From an uncultured Clostridia bacterium (GTDB lineage Bacteria > Bacillota > Clostridia > TANB77 > CAG-508), in contig CANQRI010000004.1 in assembly GCA_947626235.1 (NCBI GenBank), positions 1-34,962 of the forward strand: a DNA stretch of 34,962 bases, in the 5' to 3' direction. The stretch's first letter is position 1, and each line of letters begins with the position of its first letter. Shown in pieces: positions 1-8,716 of the stretch. Under the pieces are notes generated by a model. That model had not been told where the DNA came from, did not search any database, and saw only the letters and a program-made list of their open reading frames with translations. Position numbers and translations under genes: made by a program.

Positions 1-18
1 AAGCACATCAAATTGCAT
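1..18 (-). CDS. trmD: TrmD, tRNA (guanine-37-N1)-methyltransferase, first 6 codons only
   Basis: Only the start is in the window. On the minus strand ATG at 18-16 opens the peptide MQFDVL, which matches the usual TrmD beginning (M-x-F-D-x-L). An AGAGGAT ribosome binding site lies at 24-30, overlapping nothing, and the gene follows rimM after a gap of 16 bases. Position directly after rimM is the standard Firmicute order. The family methylates G37 of tRNAs. The identification rests on six residues plus gene order, so it is likely but not proven. Confidence 0.75.
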
Positions 19-34
19 CTTTTATCCTCTTTCT

Positions 35-544
35 TTAATCTATTAAACCTTCAAGTAAGTGAACTACAATTTTTTCTTTTTCTAAATCAATTTTCTTTAT
101 AACATCAGGTATTCCGGGAAGTAATAATTGTTTTCCTAATTCATCTTTAACAACATATACATCTCTGCTTCCAGCTGGAAATATATCATCTACTTTTCCT
201 AAATATTTTTCATCATCAGAGTAGACATCTAGTCCAATTAAATCTGCAATAAAATAAGTTCCTTCTGGTAATTTTTTAGCATCTTTTCTATCTATTTTCA
301 AATATAATCCTTTATATTTCTCTGCCTCTGTTAAATCTTCAATGCCTTTTATTTTTAAAAGCACCATATCTTTATGATATTTTACTTCTTCTATTTGAAC
401 TTCCTTCATTTCAGCTTTTTTGCATATATATACTGTTTTTAATTCTTCAAATCTTTTTACATCATCTGTAAATGGCTTTACTTTTACAAAACCTTTTACT
501 CCAAATGTATTTACAATTTGACCAACCTCTAAATACTTCTGCAT
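35..544 (-). CDS. rimM: RimM, 16S rRNA processing / 30S maturation factor
   Basis: A 169-residue protein of normal RimM length. The N-terminal half opens with the RimM barrel signature (VGQIVNTFGVKGFVKVKPFTDD, shown here as residues 7-28 with G-x-x-G-x-x-G spacing), and the C-terminal half carries a PRC-barrel (around residues 95-165, including F-I-A-D-L-I-G-L). RimM binds ribosomal protein S19 and helps mature the 3' domain of 16S rRNA. The gene sits between khpA and trmD, 9 bases after khpA, in the ylxM-ffh-rpsP-khpA-rimM-trmD order. Nothing is unusual in it. Confidence 0.96.
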   Translation of the reverse strand: MQKYLEVGQIVNTFGVKGFVKVKPFTDDVKRFEELKTVYICKKAEMKEVQIEEVKYHKDMVLLKIKGIEDLTEAEKYKGLYLKIDRKDAKKLPEGTYFIADLIGLDVYSDDEKYLGKVDDIFPAGSRDVYVVKDELGKQLLLPGIPDVIKKIDLEKEKIVVHLLEGLID

Positions 545-553
545 AAATACCTC

Positions 554-787
554 TTAATTATCTAAAAATTCAACAACAACTTTTTTGTGTTCTTTTACTG
601 ATATTGACTTTATTAAAGTTCTAATTGATTTTGCAATTCTTCCTTGTCTTCCAATTACTTTTCCCATATCTTTATCAGATACTTTTACTTCTAAAACTGT
701 AGTTCCATTTTCTTCTTTTTCTGTTATAGATACTGAATTTTCATCTTCTACAAGATTTTTTACTATTATTTCTAAAATTTCCTTCAT
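554..787 (-). CDS. khpA: KhpA, KH-domain RNA-binding protein
   Basis: This 77-residue protein is a single KH domain. It shows the KH loop as G-R-Q-G in the context VIGRQGRIAKSIRTLI (residues 44-59), after a beta segment LEVKVS. KhpA (YlqC) binds small RNAs and mRNAs, usually with KhpB, and in other Firmicutes affects cell size and translation. The start ATG at 787 follows an AGGAGGA site. Its place between rpsP and rimM is the conserved one. Confidence 0.94.
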   Translation of the reverse strand: MKEILEIIVKNLVEDENSVSITEKEENGTTVLEVKVSDKDMGKVIGRQGRIAKSIRTLIKSISVKEHKKVVVEFLDN

Positions 788-865
788 TAGGATTCCTCCT
801 ACTTAAAGTTTTAAATTACTTGCAATAATTTTTATAACTATTTACTTTTCATAACTTAAAACAAT

Positions 866-1108
866 TTATTTAGCTTTATCTATTAAAGCTTTTACTGTAT
901 CAGTTGGTTTTGCACCATTTTTTATCCATGTTGCAACTTTTTCTTGATCTAAAACTATTTTAGATGGATTTGTCATTGGATCGTATGTTCCAACTTGTTC
1001 AATTATTTTTCCATCTCTAGCAACTCTAGAATCTGCAACTACTATATGGTAAAATGGAGCTTTTTTAGCACCAACTCTTTGTAATCTGATTTTTACCATT
1101 ACTTTCAC
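866..1108 (-). CDS. rpsP: 30S ribosomal protein S16
   Basis: 80 residues, the normal S16 length. The N-terminus [20 protein letters not shown] and the segment [21 protein letters not shown] are S16 signatures. The ORF as given opens MKVMVKIRL; a second in-frame ATG gives MVKIRL, which is the usual S16 start. CGGAGGTG lies 7 bases before the first ATG, so the longer start is kept, with a 3-residue doubt. S16 is needed for assembly of the 30S body. It lies 78 bases upstream of khpA and 136 bases after ffh. Confidence 0.96.
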   Translation of the reverse strand: MKVMVKIRLQRVGAKKAPFYHIVVADSRVARDGKIIEQVGTYDPMTNPSKIVLDQEKVATWIKNGAKPTDTVKALIDKAK

Positions 1109-1244
1109 CTCCGAATAAAATATATATTTTAAAATAAAAAACTAAATTTATATATAATTTCACTCACTCTATGAATTACTTTAAAAAGAAATTACTTGCT
1201 ATAACCACTAAATTATTCAATTATGTGAGTTAAATCTAATATAA

Positions 1245-2597
1245 CTACTTCATATACTGTTTAATGTCATTTGGGTTAAAATTCTTCATCATATTTTTTA
1301 GCCCACCTTTTCCATTTTGTACTTTTTTCATCATTTTTTGTGTAACTTCAAAAGATTTCATAAATTGATTTATTTGTTGTACAGTTGTTCCACTTCCTTT
1401 TGCAATTCTTATTCTTCTACTAGCATTTAATAGCCTTGGATTTCTTCTTTCCTCTTTAGTCATAGAACAAATCATGGCTTCAATTCGAACAAATTCTTTA
1501 TCATCTACTTTTAAATCATTTATATTTGCCATTCCAGGTATCATTTTTAAAAGTGATGAAAATGAACCCATTTTCTTTACTTGCCTTAATTGTGTTAAGT
1601 AATCATCTAAATCAAATTCTTTTTTCTTTAAGCTTTCTTCTATTTTTTTAGCTTCTTCTTCATCAAATGCTTCTTCGGCCTTTTCTATAATTGAAAGTAC
1701 ATCACCCATTCCTAAAATTCTTGATGCCATTCTTTCTGGGCTAAAAACTTCAATATCGCTTAATTTTTCACCTACTGCTGCAAACTTTATAGGTCTTCCG
1801 GTAACTTTTTTTACAGATAAAGCGGCTCCACCACGAGTGTCACCATCTAATTTTGTTAAAACAACTCCATCTATTCCTATACTTTCATTAAATGAAGTTG
1901 CTACATTTACTGCATCTTGACCAGTCATAGAATCTACAACTAATAATATTTCGTGTGGTCTAACATTTGCTTTTATATTTTTAAGCTCTTGCATTAATTC
2001 TTCGTCTATATGAAGCCTACCTGCTGTATCTAGTATTACAACATCATTTAGCTTACTAATTGCAACACTTACTGCTTGTTTTGCTATATGTACAACATCT
2101 TTTGAATTCTCGTTTGCATATACTGGTATTGAAAGCTGACTGCCAACAACTTGTAATTGCTTTATAGCAGCTGGCCTATACACATCACATGCAACTAACA
2201 ATGGCTTTTTCCCCTGTTTTCTCAATATGTTTGCAAGTTTACCTGCAGTTGTTGTTTTACCTGACCCTTGCAAACCCACCAACATTATAATTGTTGGAGG
2301 ATTAGGTGTAAAGTTAATTTTACTTTCCTGTCCACCTAAAAGTTCTATTAGTTCATCTTTTACTATTTTTATTACTTGTTGACCTGGAGTTAAAGATTTT
2401 AGCACATCTTGACCTAAAGCCTTCTCTTGTATTACTGCTATAAAATCTTTTACTATTTTATAGTTAACATCAGCCTCTAATAATGCTAATTTTACCTCTC
2501 TTAGCATATCTTTTAAATCTGATTCTGTAATTCTTGCTTTACCTCTTAATTTTCTCGTTATATCTTGAAGTTTTGAAGATAATCCCTCAAATGCCAT
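1245..2597 (-). CDS. ffh: Ffh (SRP54), signal recognition particle GTPase
   Basis: A 450-residue GTPase of the SRP. Order of parts: N-domain helices (1-80), G domain with P-loop GLQGSGKTTTAGKLA (about 107-121), G3 motif LDTAGR (about 193-198) and G4 motif TKLDGD (about 250-255), then the methionine-rich M domain (about 300-450; GSFSSLLKMIPGM and MMKKVQNGKGG). It pairs with SRP RNA and FtsY to target nascent membrane proteins. The longest ORF begins 5 codons earlier, but GGGAGGA lies just before the ATG at 2597, giving MAFEGLSSKL, the usual Ffh start. It follows ylxM closely (45 bases). Confidence 0.97.
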   Translation of the reverse strand: MAFEGLSSKLQDITRKLRGKARITESDLKDMLREVKLALLEADVNYKIVKDFIAVIQEKALGQDVLKSLTPGQQVIKIVKDELIELLGGQESKINFTPNPPTIIMLVGLQGSGKTTTAGKLANILRKQGKKPLLVACDVYRPAAIKQLQVVGSQLSIPVYANENSKDVVHIAKQAVSVAISKLNDVVILDTAGRLHIDEELMQELKNIKANVRPHEILLVVDSMTGQDAVNVATSFNESIGIDGVVLTKLDGDTRGGAALSVKKVTGRPIKFAAVGEKLSDIEVFSPERMASRILGMGDVLSIIEKAEEAFDEEEAKKIEESLKKKEFDLDDYLTQLRQVKKMGSFSSLLKMIPGMANINDLKVDDKEFVRIEAMICSMTKEERRNPRLLNASRRIRIAKGSGTTVQQINQFMKSFEVTQKMMKKVQNGKGGLKNMMKNFNPNDIKQYMK

Positions 2598-2642
2598 CTT
2601 TAATCCTCCCATCTTATGTGTTATTTAGAAGTTTTTAAGATA

Positions 2643-2990
2643 TTAAACTAAACAACTTAATTCTTTTCTTACATGATTTAAAATCTTTTCGATTTTCTTG
2701 TCTGAAGATGTGTCTTCTATTTTACTTAGTTCATTTAAAACTTCTTGTAATTTTTGTTCTTGTTCCATCATCTTTTTCATAAACAAAAGCTTTTCTTCTA
2801 GTTCGAAAAGTTTATTCTCCCCTTTCTTTATAATGTCTCTAACAGCTTGCCTTGTTATTTTATTGTTTTCAGCAATTTCAGAAAGTGATAGGTCATTATT
2901 ATAATAGTCTGTTAAGACTTCAAGCTGTTTTTTAGTTAAAAGTTTGCCATATATTTCACATAGCATACTTACTTTAACGTTCTTCTCCAT
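2643..2990 (-). CDS. ylxM: YlxM, helix-turn-helix protein of the SRP operon (UPF0122)
   Basis: 115 residues with a sigma-70 region-4-like helix-turn-helix: LTKKQLEVLTDYYNNDLSLSEIAE followed by NKITRQAVRDIIKKGENKL (spanning about residues 17-60), then a coiled-coil tail rich in Lys and Glu. YlxM family members stand next to ffh and are thought to modulate SRP assembly. The gene heads the ylxM-ffh-rpsP-khpA-rimM-trmD run, so the promoter upstream of it probably serves the whole run. Function beyond the family assignment is not visible from sequence. Confidence 0.93.
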   Translation of the reverse strand: MEKNVKVSMLCEIYGKLLTKKQLEVLTDYYNNDLSLSEIAENNKITRQAVRDIIKKGENKLFELEEKLLFMKKMMEQEQKLQEVLNELSKIEDTSSDKKIEKILNHVRKELSCLV

Positions 2991-3066
2991 TTCCTACCAT
3001 CCTTCCATAAGGCACAAAAAAATAATTCCTTAATTATTTTATTTACCTCTGCTTTTTTGTAATGCT

Positions 3067-3100
3067 ATTATACTTTACACTATTTTTTCAATTTTGTCAA
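3067..3100 (-). promoter_or_regulatory. Probable sigma-A promoter of the ylxM-ffh operon
   Basis: On the minus strand TTGACA (3100-3095) is a perfect -35. The -10 is ambiguous: TAAAGT at 3077-3072 has a 17-base spacer, while TATAAT at 3072-3067 is a perfect hexamer but 22 bases away. The site lies about 80-110 bases upstream of ylxM. Confidence 0.5.
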
Positions 3101-3131
3101 GTACTTTTGCATTACTTTTCGCTACACAAAA

Positions 3132-3162
3132 GGAACTTGCTAACAAATTTGCTAGCAAGTCC
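3132..3162 (-). terminator. Hairpin terminator after thyX
   Basis: On the minus strand ACTTGCTAGC pairs with GTTAGCAAGT (one G-T pair) around a six-base AAATTT loop, followed by TCCTTTTGTG. It starts 12 bases after the thyX stop codon. The U-run is short, so efficiency is uncertain. Confidence 0.55.
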
Positions 3163-3173
3163 ACATTTTTTAA

Positions 3174-4325
3174 TTACACTAACCTTTCAAATGCACCTTT
3201 AGCTCCCCAGATACAAGGCTTATTACAAGTATAATCCGGGAACGTACATCTTGCGCCAGTTGAATACTGTAAAAGGTAGTTGTATACTCTTTCATCTGTT
3301 TCTTTTGTATTTCTTAAATATTCTTCTAATGTTCTCTTTGTCTGAAGTGCAGTTTCAAGCTGTGCACACCCGCATAAGCGTTCCTTGCATTTTTGCACAA
3401 AATCTTCTACCGAACCTCTTTCGTTAACAAGAACCAACTTTCCCTGTGGGAAATTTTTAGAAAGACTTCTAATATCGTCTAACCACTTTTCCTCTAGCTC
3501 TGTTCCTCTAATGCAATAAGGCACATAAAACTGATTGGAATACAGAGAATACTCATAAATCTCACACTTGGTTGTCCTATGGCGCATTGTCTGCGCATCT
3601 TGAGAAAACGTTGCTAAATAGTTACAGCAATAATTTTCTCCCCATTCTTCTTTTCTCCGCACCTTGGAAAATAAGGAAAGTTTTCTGTTTTTGGAATCTG
3701 CGTTAATTCCTTCCACTTTAAATCTAGCATGGATATCCACAAATTCCTGTAAATACGGTTTGAGCAACTTATTAAACTCTGTATCTTCCTCTTTTTGAAT
3801 GTAATCCTCCATAAAATGAAGAAGATAGCTGAACTGCTGGAAGGTAACCGAATAGCCCATAACCGTTGCCGGCGTAAATACACTAATTAAATAACGTGCA
3901 TTCTCCTGGGCAAGCCTCCCTAATTGCCTTTCTTTGATATCAGGATACAACTCATGTATACGAATTTTAAAAATTTCAATCCACTTCTCATATAGCTCTT
4001 TTTCGTCTTTTGAAGGTTTCATTTTAGTAAACCTTGCCGACTTTTCGGAAGTGTCGTATACCTTCTCGTTATTAAGAAACATAGCTAATATTTTCGGAAT
4101 ATCCTCAAATACAAAGTTATACCTAACATGTCCAAACACACTGTGATGGTTAGACGCCATGTTTCCCATAGCCCTTTTCATCGTTTTTTCTCTCGGCTCG
4201 TTAAAAATCTCGTCCACCGTATCAGGCATATAGCAAATACCCGCTTCTTTGCCTGAAAACTCGATTGCTTCCTCGATAGGAAGTTCATACCCTACCTTTG
4301 TTGATGCTATCACTCTTGACCGCAT
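3174..4325 (-). CDS. thyX: ThyX-like FAD-dependent thymidylate synthase, long double-domain form
   Basis: 383 residues, well over the usual 210-260 of ThyX. Two ThyX-like halves are visible. The first (about 45-190) has NHHSVFGH, EKSARF and ARYLISVFTPATVMGYS but no RHR. The second (about 230-383) has RHR at about 248-250 and CGCAQLE near residue 330. The classical RHR-x7-S spacing is not exact (RHRTTKCEIYEYS). ThyX makes dTMP from dUMP with FAD, NADPH and methylenetetrahydrofolate. The start at 4325 follows AAAGGAGGG; the longer ORF would begin 7 codons earlier, upstream of that site. Base use is visibly richer in G+C than in its neighbours, suggesting transfer. It could be a distant relative with another role. 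Confidence 0.75.
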   Translation of the reverse strand: MRSRVIASTKVGYELPIEEAIEFSGKEAGICYMPDTVDEIFNEPREKTMKRAMGNMASNHHSVFGHVRYNFVFEDIPKILAMFLNNEKVYDTSEKSARFTKMKPSKDEKELYEKWIEIFKIRIHELYPDIKERQLGRLAQENARYLISVFTPATVMGYSVTFQQFSYLLHFMEDYIQKEEDTEFNKLLKPYLQEFVDIHARFKVEGINADSKNRKLSLFSKVRRKEEWGENYCCNYLATFSQDAQTMRHRTTKCEIYEYSLYSNQFYVPYCIRGTELEEKWLDDIRSLSKNFPQGKLVLVNERGSVEDFVQKCKERLCGCAQLETALQTKRTLEEYLRNTKETDERVYNYLLQYSTGARCTFPDYTCNKPCIWGAKGAFERLV

Positions 4326-4383
4326 GCATTTCCCTCCTTTTAACATAATAATGTTATAAAAGTTACTAAAAATTTACATGGTA

Positions 4384-4412
4384 AGTCTATCATAATCATT
4401 TTACTTTTACAA
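4384..4412 (-). promoter_or_regulatory. Possible promoter of the thyX-like gene
   Basis: Minus strand TTGTAA (4412-4407), 17-base spacer, TAGACT (4389-4384). The start codon is about 60 bases downstream. Matches are partial (4 of 6 in each hexamer). Confidence 0.35.
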
Positions 4413-4440
4413 GCAAAATTTGACATTTTCCTTCATTTTT

Positions 4441-5344
4441 TTACATATTTGAGCTTTCCCAGTTTGGTACATATTCTTCCTCATGTTCTCCCAATTCTTG
4501 CATATATCCATTTTTGAAGTTTAGCAAATAAAAATATTCCTGAACTTCATTATATTCTCTTTTCGTTAACTTTCTATTAATCAGTTCATCTTCCTTTGCC
4601 TTATATGTTGGAAAATATTGTGCCATAACATTAACATACACATTTTCATCAATATTATCTTTTATCCATTTCAAAATGTGCTTTGTGTTTAAAATGTGGT
4701 TTGGAAGTACTAAATGTCTTATCATAACGCCTTTTTGTATAATTCCATTTTTATCAAATTTAGGTGCTCCTACCTGATTAATCATTTCTTGTATTGCCTT
4801 TGTTGCAATTTCAAAATAATTATTTACATTAGAATATTTTTTTGACATTTCATTTGAAAAATATTTTAAATCTGGTAAATATACATCTATATAACCGTTT
4901 CAAGTCTCTTAATGTTTCCACTGTTTCATATCCATTCGAATTGTATATAATAGGTATTTTTAAACCTTTTTCTTTTGCAATTTTTATTGCTTCTATAATT
5001 TGATAGGCATATGTTGTAGGTGTTACTAAATTTATATTATTTACCCCTTTACTTTGTAAATTTATAAAAATATCAGCTAAATCTTCTATTTCAATTTCAT
5101 ATCCTTTTGACTGTTGACTTATTTCATAATTCTGACAAAATTTACAATTCATATTGCAGTTAGAAAAAAATACTGTTCCAGAGCCATTTTTACCACTAAT
5201 GCATGGTTCTTCATACATGTGTACTGATGCAAGTGCTATTTTTATTTTATCATTACACTTACATCTTCCTATTTTCCCTTCTAATCTATTTACTTTACAT
5301 TTATGCGGACATATTTCGCATTTAATATATTGTTCTAAACTCAT
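4441..5344 (-). pseudogene. PflX-type radical SAM protein, broken by a one-base frameshift
   Basis: Two adjacent reading frames (5344-4850 and the next frame ending at 4441) together encode one protein of about 300 residues. The first part has an N-terminal Cys cluster (CEICPHKC, CKC) and the radical SAM motif CNMNCKFC (C-x3-C-x2-C) near residue 65. The family, COG1313/PflX, resembles pyruvate formate-lyase activating enzymes; its substrate is not established. At 4898-4900 the coding strand reads TTG AAA CGG; removing one A gives DLNGYIDVYLPDLKYFS, joining directly to the second frame's SNEMSKKYSN. The second frame has no ribosome binding site of its own. A sequencing error, a recent mutation, or rarely a programmed shift would explain it. 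Start chosen from AAAGGA before ATG at 5344. Confidence 0.85.
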
Positions 5345-5459
5345 ACTTTCATTTCCTTTAACTGTTATATTTCGCTTTATTTTATCATATTTTTAAAATT
5401 TAGTCTATTATTAAGTTTATTTTTGTGATATTATAATTAATTATAAGAGGTGATTTAAA

Positions 5460-6182
5460 TTGGCAATAATTGAACATAAATTTACAATTGGTTTAAAGGA
5501 GATAGATAAGAATCGTAAGATATCAAATGAATCTATTTTAGGCTTTTTTGAAGATATTGCAGGTTTTCATTCAGACAAGGCTGGATATGGAATTAATAAT
5601 ATAGATGAAACTCATTTAAGTTGGGTTTTATTGCATTGGAAATTACACGTAATTGATAGACCTAATTATGGTGAAACCGTAACTATAAAAACTTGGTCAA
5701 GAAATCCATTCAAATTTTATTCTTATCGTGATTTTGAAATGTATGATGAAAAGGGCAACCTTAAAGCAATAGCCTCTTCTCAATGGTCCTTAATTAATAT
5801 CAATAAAGGTCTTTCTAAATTAGATGATGACATTATTTCAAAATATGAATCTGAAAATAAAAGTGTTTTTAATGAAATAGAACTTCCAAAACTTACAGAG
5901 CCTTCTGAAATTTTAAGTACTTTTAACTATACTGTGCCAAGGCAGGTAATTGATATTAACGAACACATGCATAATTTATATTATTTAGATTTAGCCTATG
6001 AAGCTCTACCTTATGATGTTTACAAAAATTGTACTTTTGATAATGTTGAAATAATGTATAAAAAAAGTGCAAAATTAGGAGATACATTAAAATGCACTTA
6101 CTCTAAAATAAATGATGAACATTTTATTACTGTAAAAAGTATTGATGAAAAAAAGCTACATGCTATTATAAAATTAAGCTAA
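5460..6182 (+). CDS. Acyl-ACP thioesterase (FatA/FatB-type double hotdog)
   Basis: 240 residues, the normal bacterial size. The N-terminal hotdog (about 1-130) has the family segments ISNESILGFFEDIAGFHSD, LSWVLLHWKLHV and TIKTWSRNPFKFYSYRDFE; the C-terminal hotdog contains DINEHMHNLYYLDLAYEALP (near 160-180), matching the D-x-N-x-H-x-N catalytic segment. The enzyme hydrolyses fatty acyl-ACP to release free fatty acids in the cytoplasm. It begins with TTG at 5460, 5-6 bases after AGAGGTG; no ATG is better placed. It is divergent from the radical SAM gene and ends at a strong hairpin. Confidence 0.9.
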   Translation: MAIIEHKFTIGLKEIDKNRKISNESILGFFEDIAGFHSDKAGYGINNIDETHLSWVLLHWKLHVIDRPNYGETVTIKTWSRNPFKFYSYRDFEMYDEKGNLKAIASSQWSLININKGLSKLDDDIISKYESENKSVFNEIELPKLTEPSEILSTFNYTVPRQVIDINEHMHNLYYLDLAYEALPYDVYKNCTFDNVEIMYKKSAKLGDTLKCTYSKINDEHFITVKSIDEKKLHAIIKLS

Positions 6183-6187
6183 TACGC

Positions 6188-6219
6188 AAACAGAGAATAT
6201 TTTTTAATATTCTCTGTTT
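6188..6219. terminator. Bidirectional hairpin terminator
   Basis: A 14-bp perfect stem, AAACAGAGAATATT with AATATTCTCTGTTT, around a 4-base loop, and T-rich on both strands. It lies between the convergent thioesterase gene (ends 6182) and the RelA-like gene (ends 6223). Confidence 0.85.
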
Positions 6220-6222
6220 TTT

Positions 6223-7521
6223 CTATACCATTAATTTTTGTTTATTATCTTCATATTCGTTTATAATACTTTCAACTGCTTCAAACTCTTTGGTATTTGG
6301 CATTAATTGATTTTGGAAAAACATAACTGTATTTTCTAATAAAGAACATTTTCTTGCCACATACCCATCTTCCTTTTTATTTAATATAGTATATTTAGGT
6401 AACATATATTGTAGTTCTTTTATAAAATTTATTCCTACGCCTATAACAGGCAAATTTCTTTCTTTGCCAGGCCTTTTTGCATGTGATGCACTACCATTTC
6501 CACTTGCAATTTCTTCCACATATGTAGATTTAACTTGTAATTCAAAGCAATGCGTTTTATTGTTCTTAAATTGAAATTTTATATGGTCTGCAATATAACC
6601 ATTGGTTTTATTTTTGTGTTTTCTTGAATCTTTTATAACTTCCACATTCATTTTATCTAATAACTCTTGATTAGCTGAGAGTCTATCTACAAATTCTCTA
6701 CTTAATTCTATTAAACTAGCATTACTATATTGCTTTTTTCTTTCCGGATTAGTTTCATTATCTCTTTTTTGCAATAAGCTATTTAGAATTGCATTTTCTG
6801 TTTTAAAACCTTTAGGTATATTACTAATTACTATTTTCATTCCTCTTAAATCTTTTGCCCTTAAATAATCTTGTTCATCATATAAATTATCTCTTTTCTC
6901 ATTATCTTTAAGCAACATATCTATAGTTTCATATCTTAATAAATCATCTTCTATTCTACCCGTTTTCTGTGCTTTTGTCATTCCATATTCGTTTTCTAAA
7001 TGCTTTAATATTTGTTCTTTATTTTCTAAATTGCTTTCTTCTACTTTATGTTTTAATATTCTAAGCAATGCCGTTTTTGTACTTCTACTTAATTTTGTTT
7101 CAATTACTGTATCAAAAAATTCATCTAAATTCATCTCATCTACATTTGAGTATATTAGTTGTTTTATAAATTCTATTACCTCCTGTCCCAATTCTTTATG
7201 TTCGTATACTCTTTCTATTAATAAATTTAAAAGTTCTTCTTTTTCAGAATCTTTTACTTCTCCTACTACAAATAATTTTGATATTCTTTCTATTTGTAAA
7301 TTTTTAATTTTCCCAAATAAACTTTTGGGTGATTTTTCTCTAGCTTTTGGCAATTCTATTGTTACATCTGGATATAATTCTTTAAAATAATTTGCTATCA
7401 TAACAAATGCTTTATTTGCATTATCCTCATATTCTTTATTTAATTTTAACATTAATTGTCTCTCATAAGATTCTTGTATAGAACTTTTTTGTACTTTATA
7501 TTCTTCTCTTATATTAGACAT
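6223..7521 (-). CDS. Uncharacterised protein with divergent RelA/SpoT-like nucleotidyltransferase motifs
   Basis: 432 residues, no signal peptide or membrane segment. The order of short motifs resembles the (p)ppGpp synthetase fold: KSPKSLFGKIKN (about 63-74, like the K-S-P-x-S-x-x-x-K segment), DLRGMKIV (about 224-231, like D-x-x-G-x-R-I), TNGYIADH (about 306-313, like N-G-Y-x-S-x-H) and FELQVKS (about 326-332, like x-E-[IV]-Q-I-R-T), followed by a HAKRPGK segment. Between the first two motifs lies a helical insert of about 150 residues absent from ordinary synthetases. The start at ATG 7521 follows GGAAGGG; the longer frame uses GTG two codons upstream. This is inference from motifs only; it may be an alarmone enzyme, a toxin-type synthetase, or an unrelated fold. 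Confidence 0.5.
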   Translation of the reverse strand: MSNIREEYKVQKSSIQESYERQLMLKLNKEYEDNANKAFVMIANYFKELYPDVTIELPKAREKSPKSLFGKIKNLQIERISKLFVVGEVKDSEKEELLNLLIERVYEHKELGQEVIEFIKQLIYSNVDEMNLDEFFDTVIETKLSRSTKTALLRILKHKVEESNLENKEQILKHLENEYGMTKAQKTGRIEDDLLRYETIDMLLKDNEKRDNLYDEQDYLRAKDLRGMKIVISNIPKGFKTENAILNSLLQKRDNETNPERKKQYSNASLIELSREFVDRLSANQELLDKMNVEVIKDSRKHKNKTNGYIADHIKFQFKNNKTHCFELQVKSTYVEEIASGNGSASHAKRPGKERNLPVIGVGINFIKELQYMLPKYTILNKKEDGYVARKCSLLENTVMFFQNQLMPNTKEFEAVESIINEYEDNKQKLMV

Positions 7522-7635
7522 CTGCACCCTTCCTTTTTTTAATAGTCTACTCTATATTGTATAACAAATTTTGTAAAAAGTCCAGATGTATTGCCAAAAT
7601 AATTAACATAATTTTCTTGTTATTTCGACATTTTT

Positions 7636-8610
7636 CTATTTATAACAATTTGAAATTTCAGAAACTATAAAATTAAATATAGTATCACGAGAGCCCACTG
7701 CTGTACAACCTGAAGAATACGAATGTCCTCCTCCTTTTATTAACTTTCCTTCTAATACAAGTTTAGAACAAACTGTATTTAAATCAATTTTTTCATCAAA
7801 TGTACGTAAAGAACCTCTATACTCACCCTTATTATTCTCAATTAATAAAATTAATGAAGAATATCCTACTGTTTGCTGAAGTTCTGCGATAATAGCCTTA
7901 TGATTAAGCGTATTTAAGCTTTTTTCTGAATCTAATAAATCCTTTTGCAACAGATATGTACAAAAAATAGAATTATTTGAATCATTAGAAAAGTAACCTC
8001 TATTTTTTGCAAGTTCTGCTAATTCTTTAGTTCTATTGCTTGCTGAAGATATTTTAGTTGAAATATCTTCTATATCTATTCCACATTTTTTCAATTCATT
8101 TATGATATTAATTGCCTCATCTGTTACATTTAATTTCAAATAAGACGTATCTGAAATTAAGCCAGTAGCAATGCAAGTAAGAAATTCAGTGCTTGTACAA
8201 TGTAAAATTTTATAAATAATGCATGTGCAAGATGGAGCAGATGAATCAATAAATTTATGTGTTGTATTTATTAAAGTTTTCTCATGATGATCAAAACAAA
8301 CTGTTATTTTTGCACATTTTAGAACATTTGACTGTTCTATTCTATACATATTAGAACAATCAACAACAATAGCTACATCATAATTTTCTTTAGTTGCAGA
8401 TTTTTTTAAATTTTCTATTCCTGGAAGAAACGAAAAATCGTTAAGAAATTCAGGAATAATTACATCAATATTACTAGATTTTTTTCCTATACTAACTAAA
8501 TACCAAAACATTGAAAGCGAACTAGAAATGGCATCTCCATCTGGTCTATTATGAGTAACAATTACAAATGTTTCTGCATTATTAAATACTTCATTTAAAA
8601 TATCATTCAT
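7636..8610 (-). CDS. DHH-family phosphoesterase, NrnA-like (oligoribonuclease / pAp phosphatase)
   Basis: 324 residues, matching NrnA length. Motif I VTHNRPDGDAISSS (about 18-31), motif II VVDCSN (about 85-90), the DHH motif FDHHE (about 110-114), and near the C-terminus the DHHA1 signature IKGGGHSYSSGC. NrnA enzymes degrade 2-5 nucleotide RNAs and dephosphorylate pAp in the cytoplasm using metal ions bound by the DHH residues. The longest frame begins 24 codons earlier in a non-coding-looking stretch; AAAGGAG at about 8625 supports ATG 8610, although the spacing of about 14 bases is long. Confidence 0.88.
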   Translation of the reverse strand: MNDILNEVFNNAETFVIVTHNRPDGDAISSSLSMFWYLVSIGKKSSNIDVIIPEFLNDFSFLPGIENLKKSATKENYDVAIVVDCSNMYRIEQSNVLKCAKITVCFDHHEKTLINTTHKFIDSSAPSCTCIIYKILHCTSTEFLTCIATGLISDTSYLKLNVTDEAINIINELKKCGIDIEDISTKISSASNRTKELAELAKNRGYFSNDSNNSIFCTYLLQKDLLDSEKSLNTLNHKAIIAELQQTVGYSSLILLIENNKGEYRGSLRTFDEKIDLNTVCSKLVLEGKLIKGGGHSYSSGCTAVGSRDTIFNFIVSEISNCYK

Positions 8611-8716
8611 TTCAATTAATTTTTCTCCTTTATATATTAATTTTCGTTCATAATAGCATACGTTAAATAATATTGTCAACAACTTTACATTTCTATTTTT
8701 ACATTATAAAAGCAAA

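Noticed and set aside
3614..3883. 89-codon frame inside thyX
   Set aside because: Same-strand shadow in another frame, no ribosome binding site.
4850..4900. Programmed frameshift as the main explanation for the radical SAM gene
   Set aside because: No upstream Shine-Dalgarno stimulator or downstream structure is evident; mutation or sequencing error is simpler.
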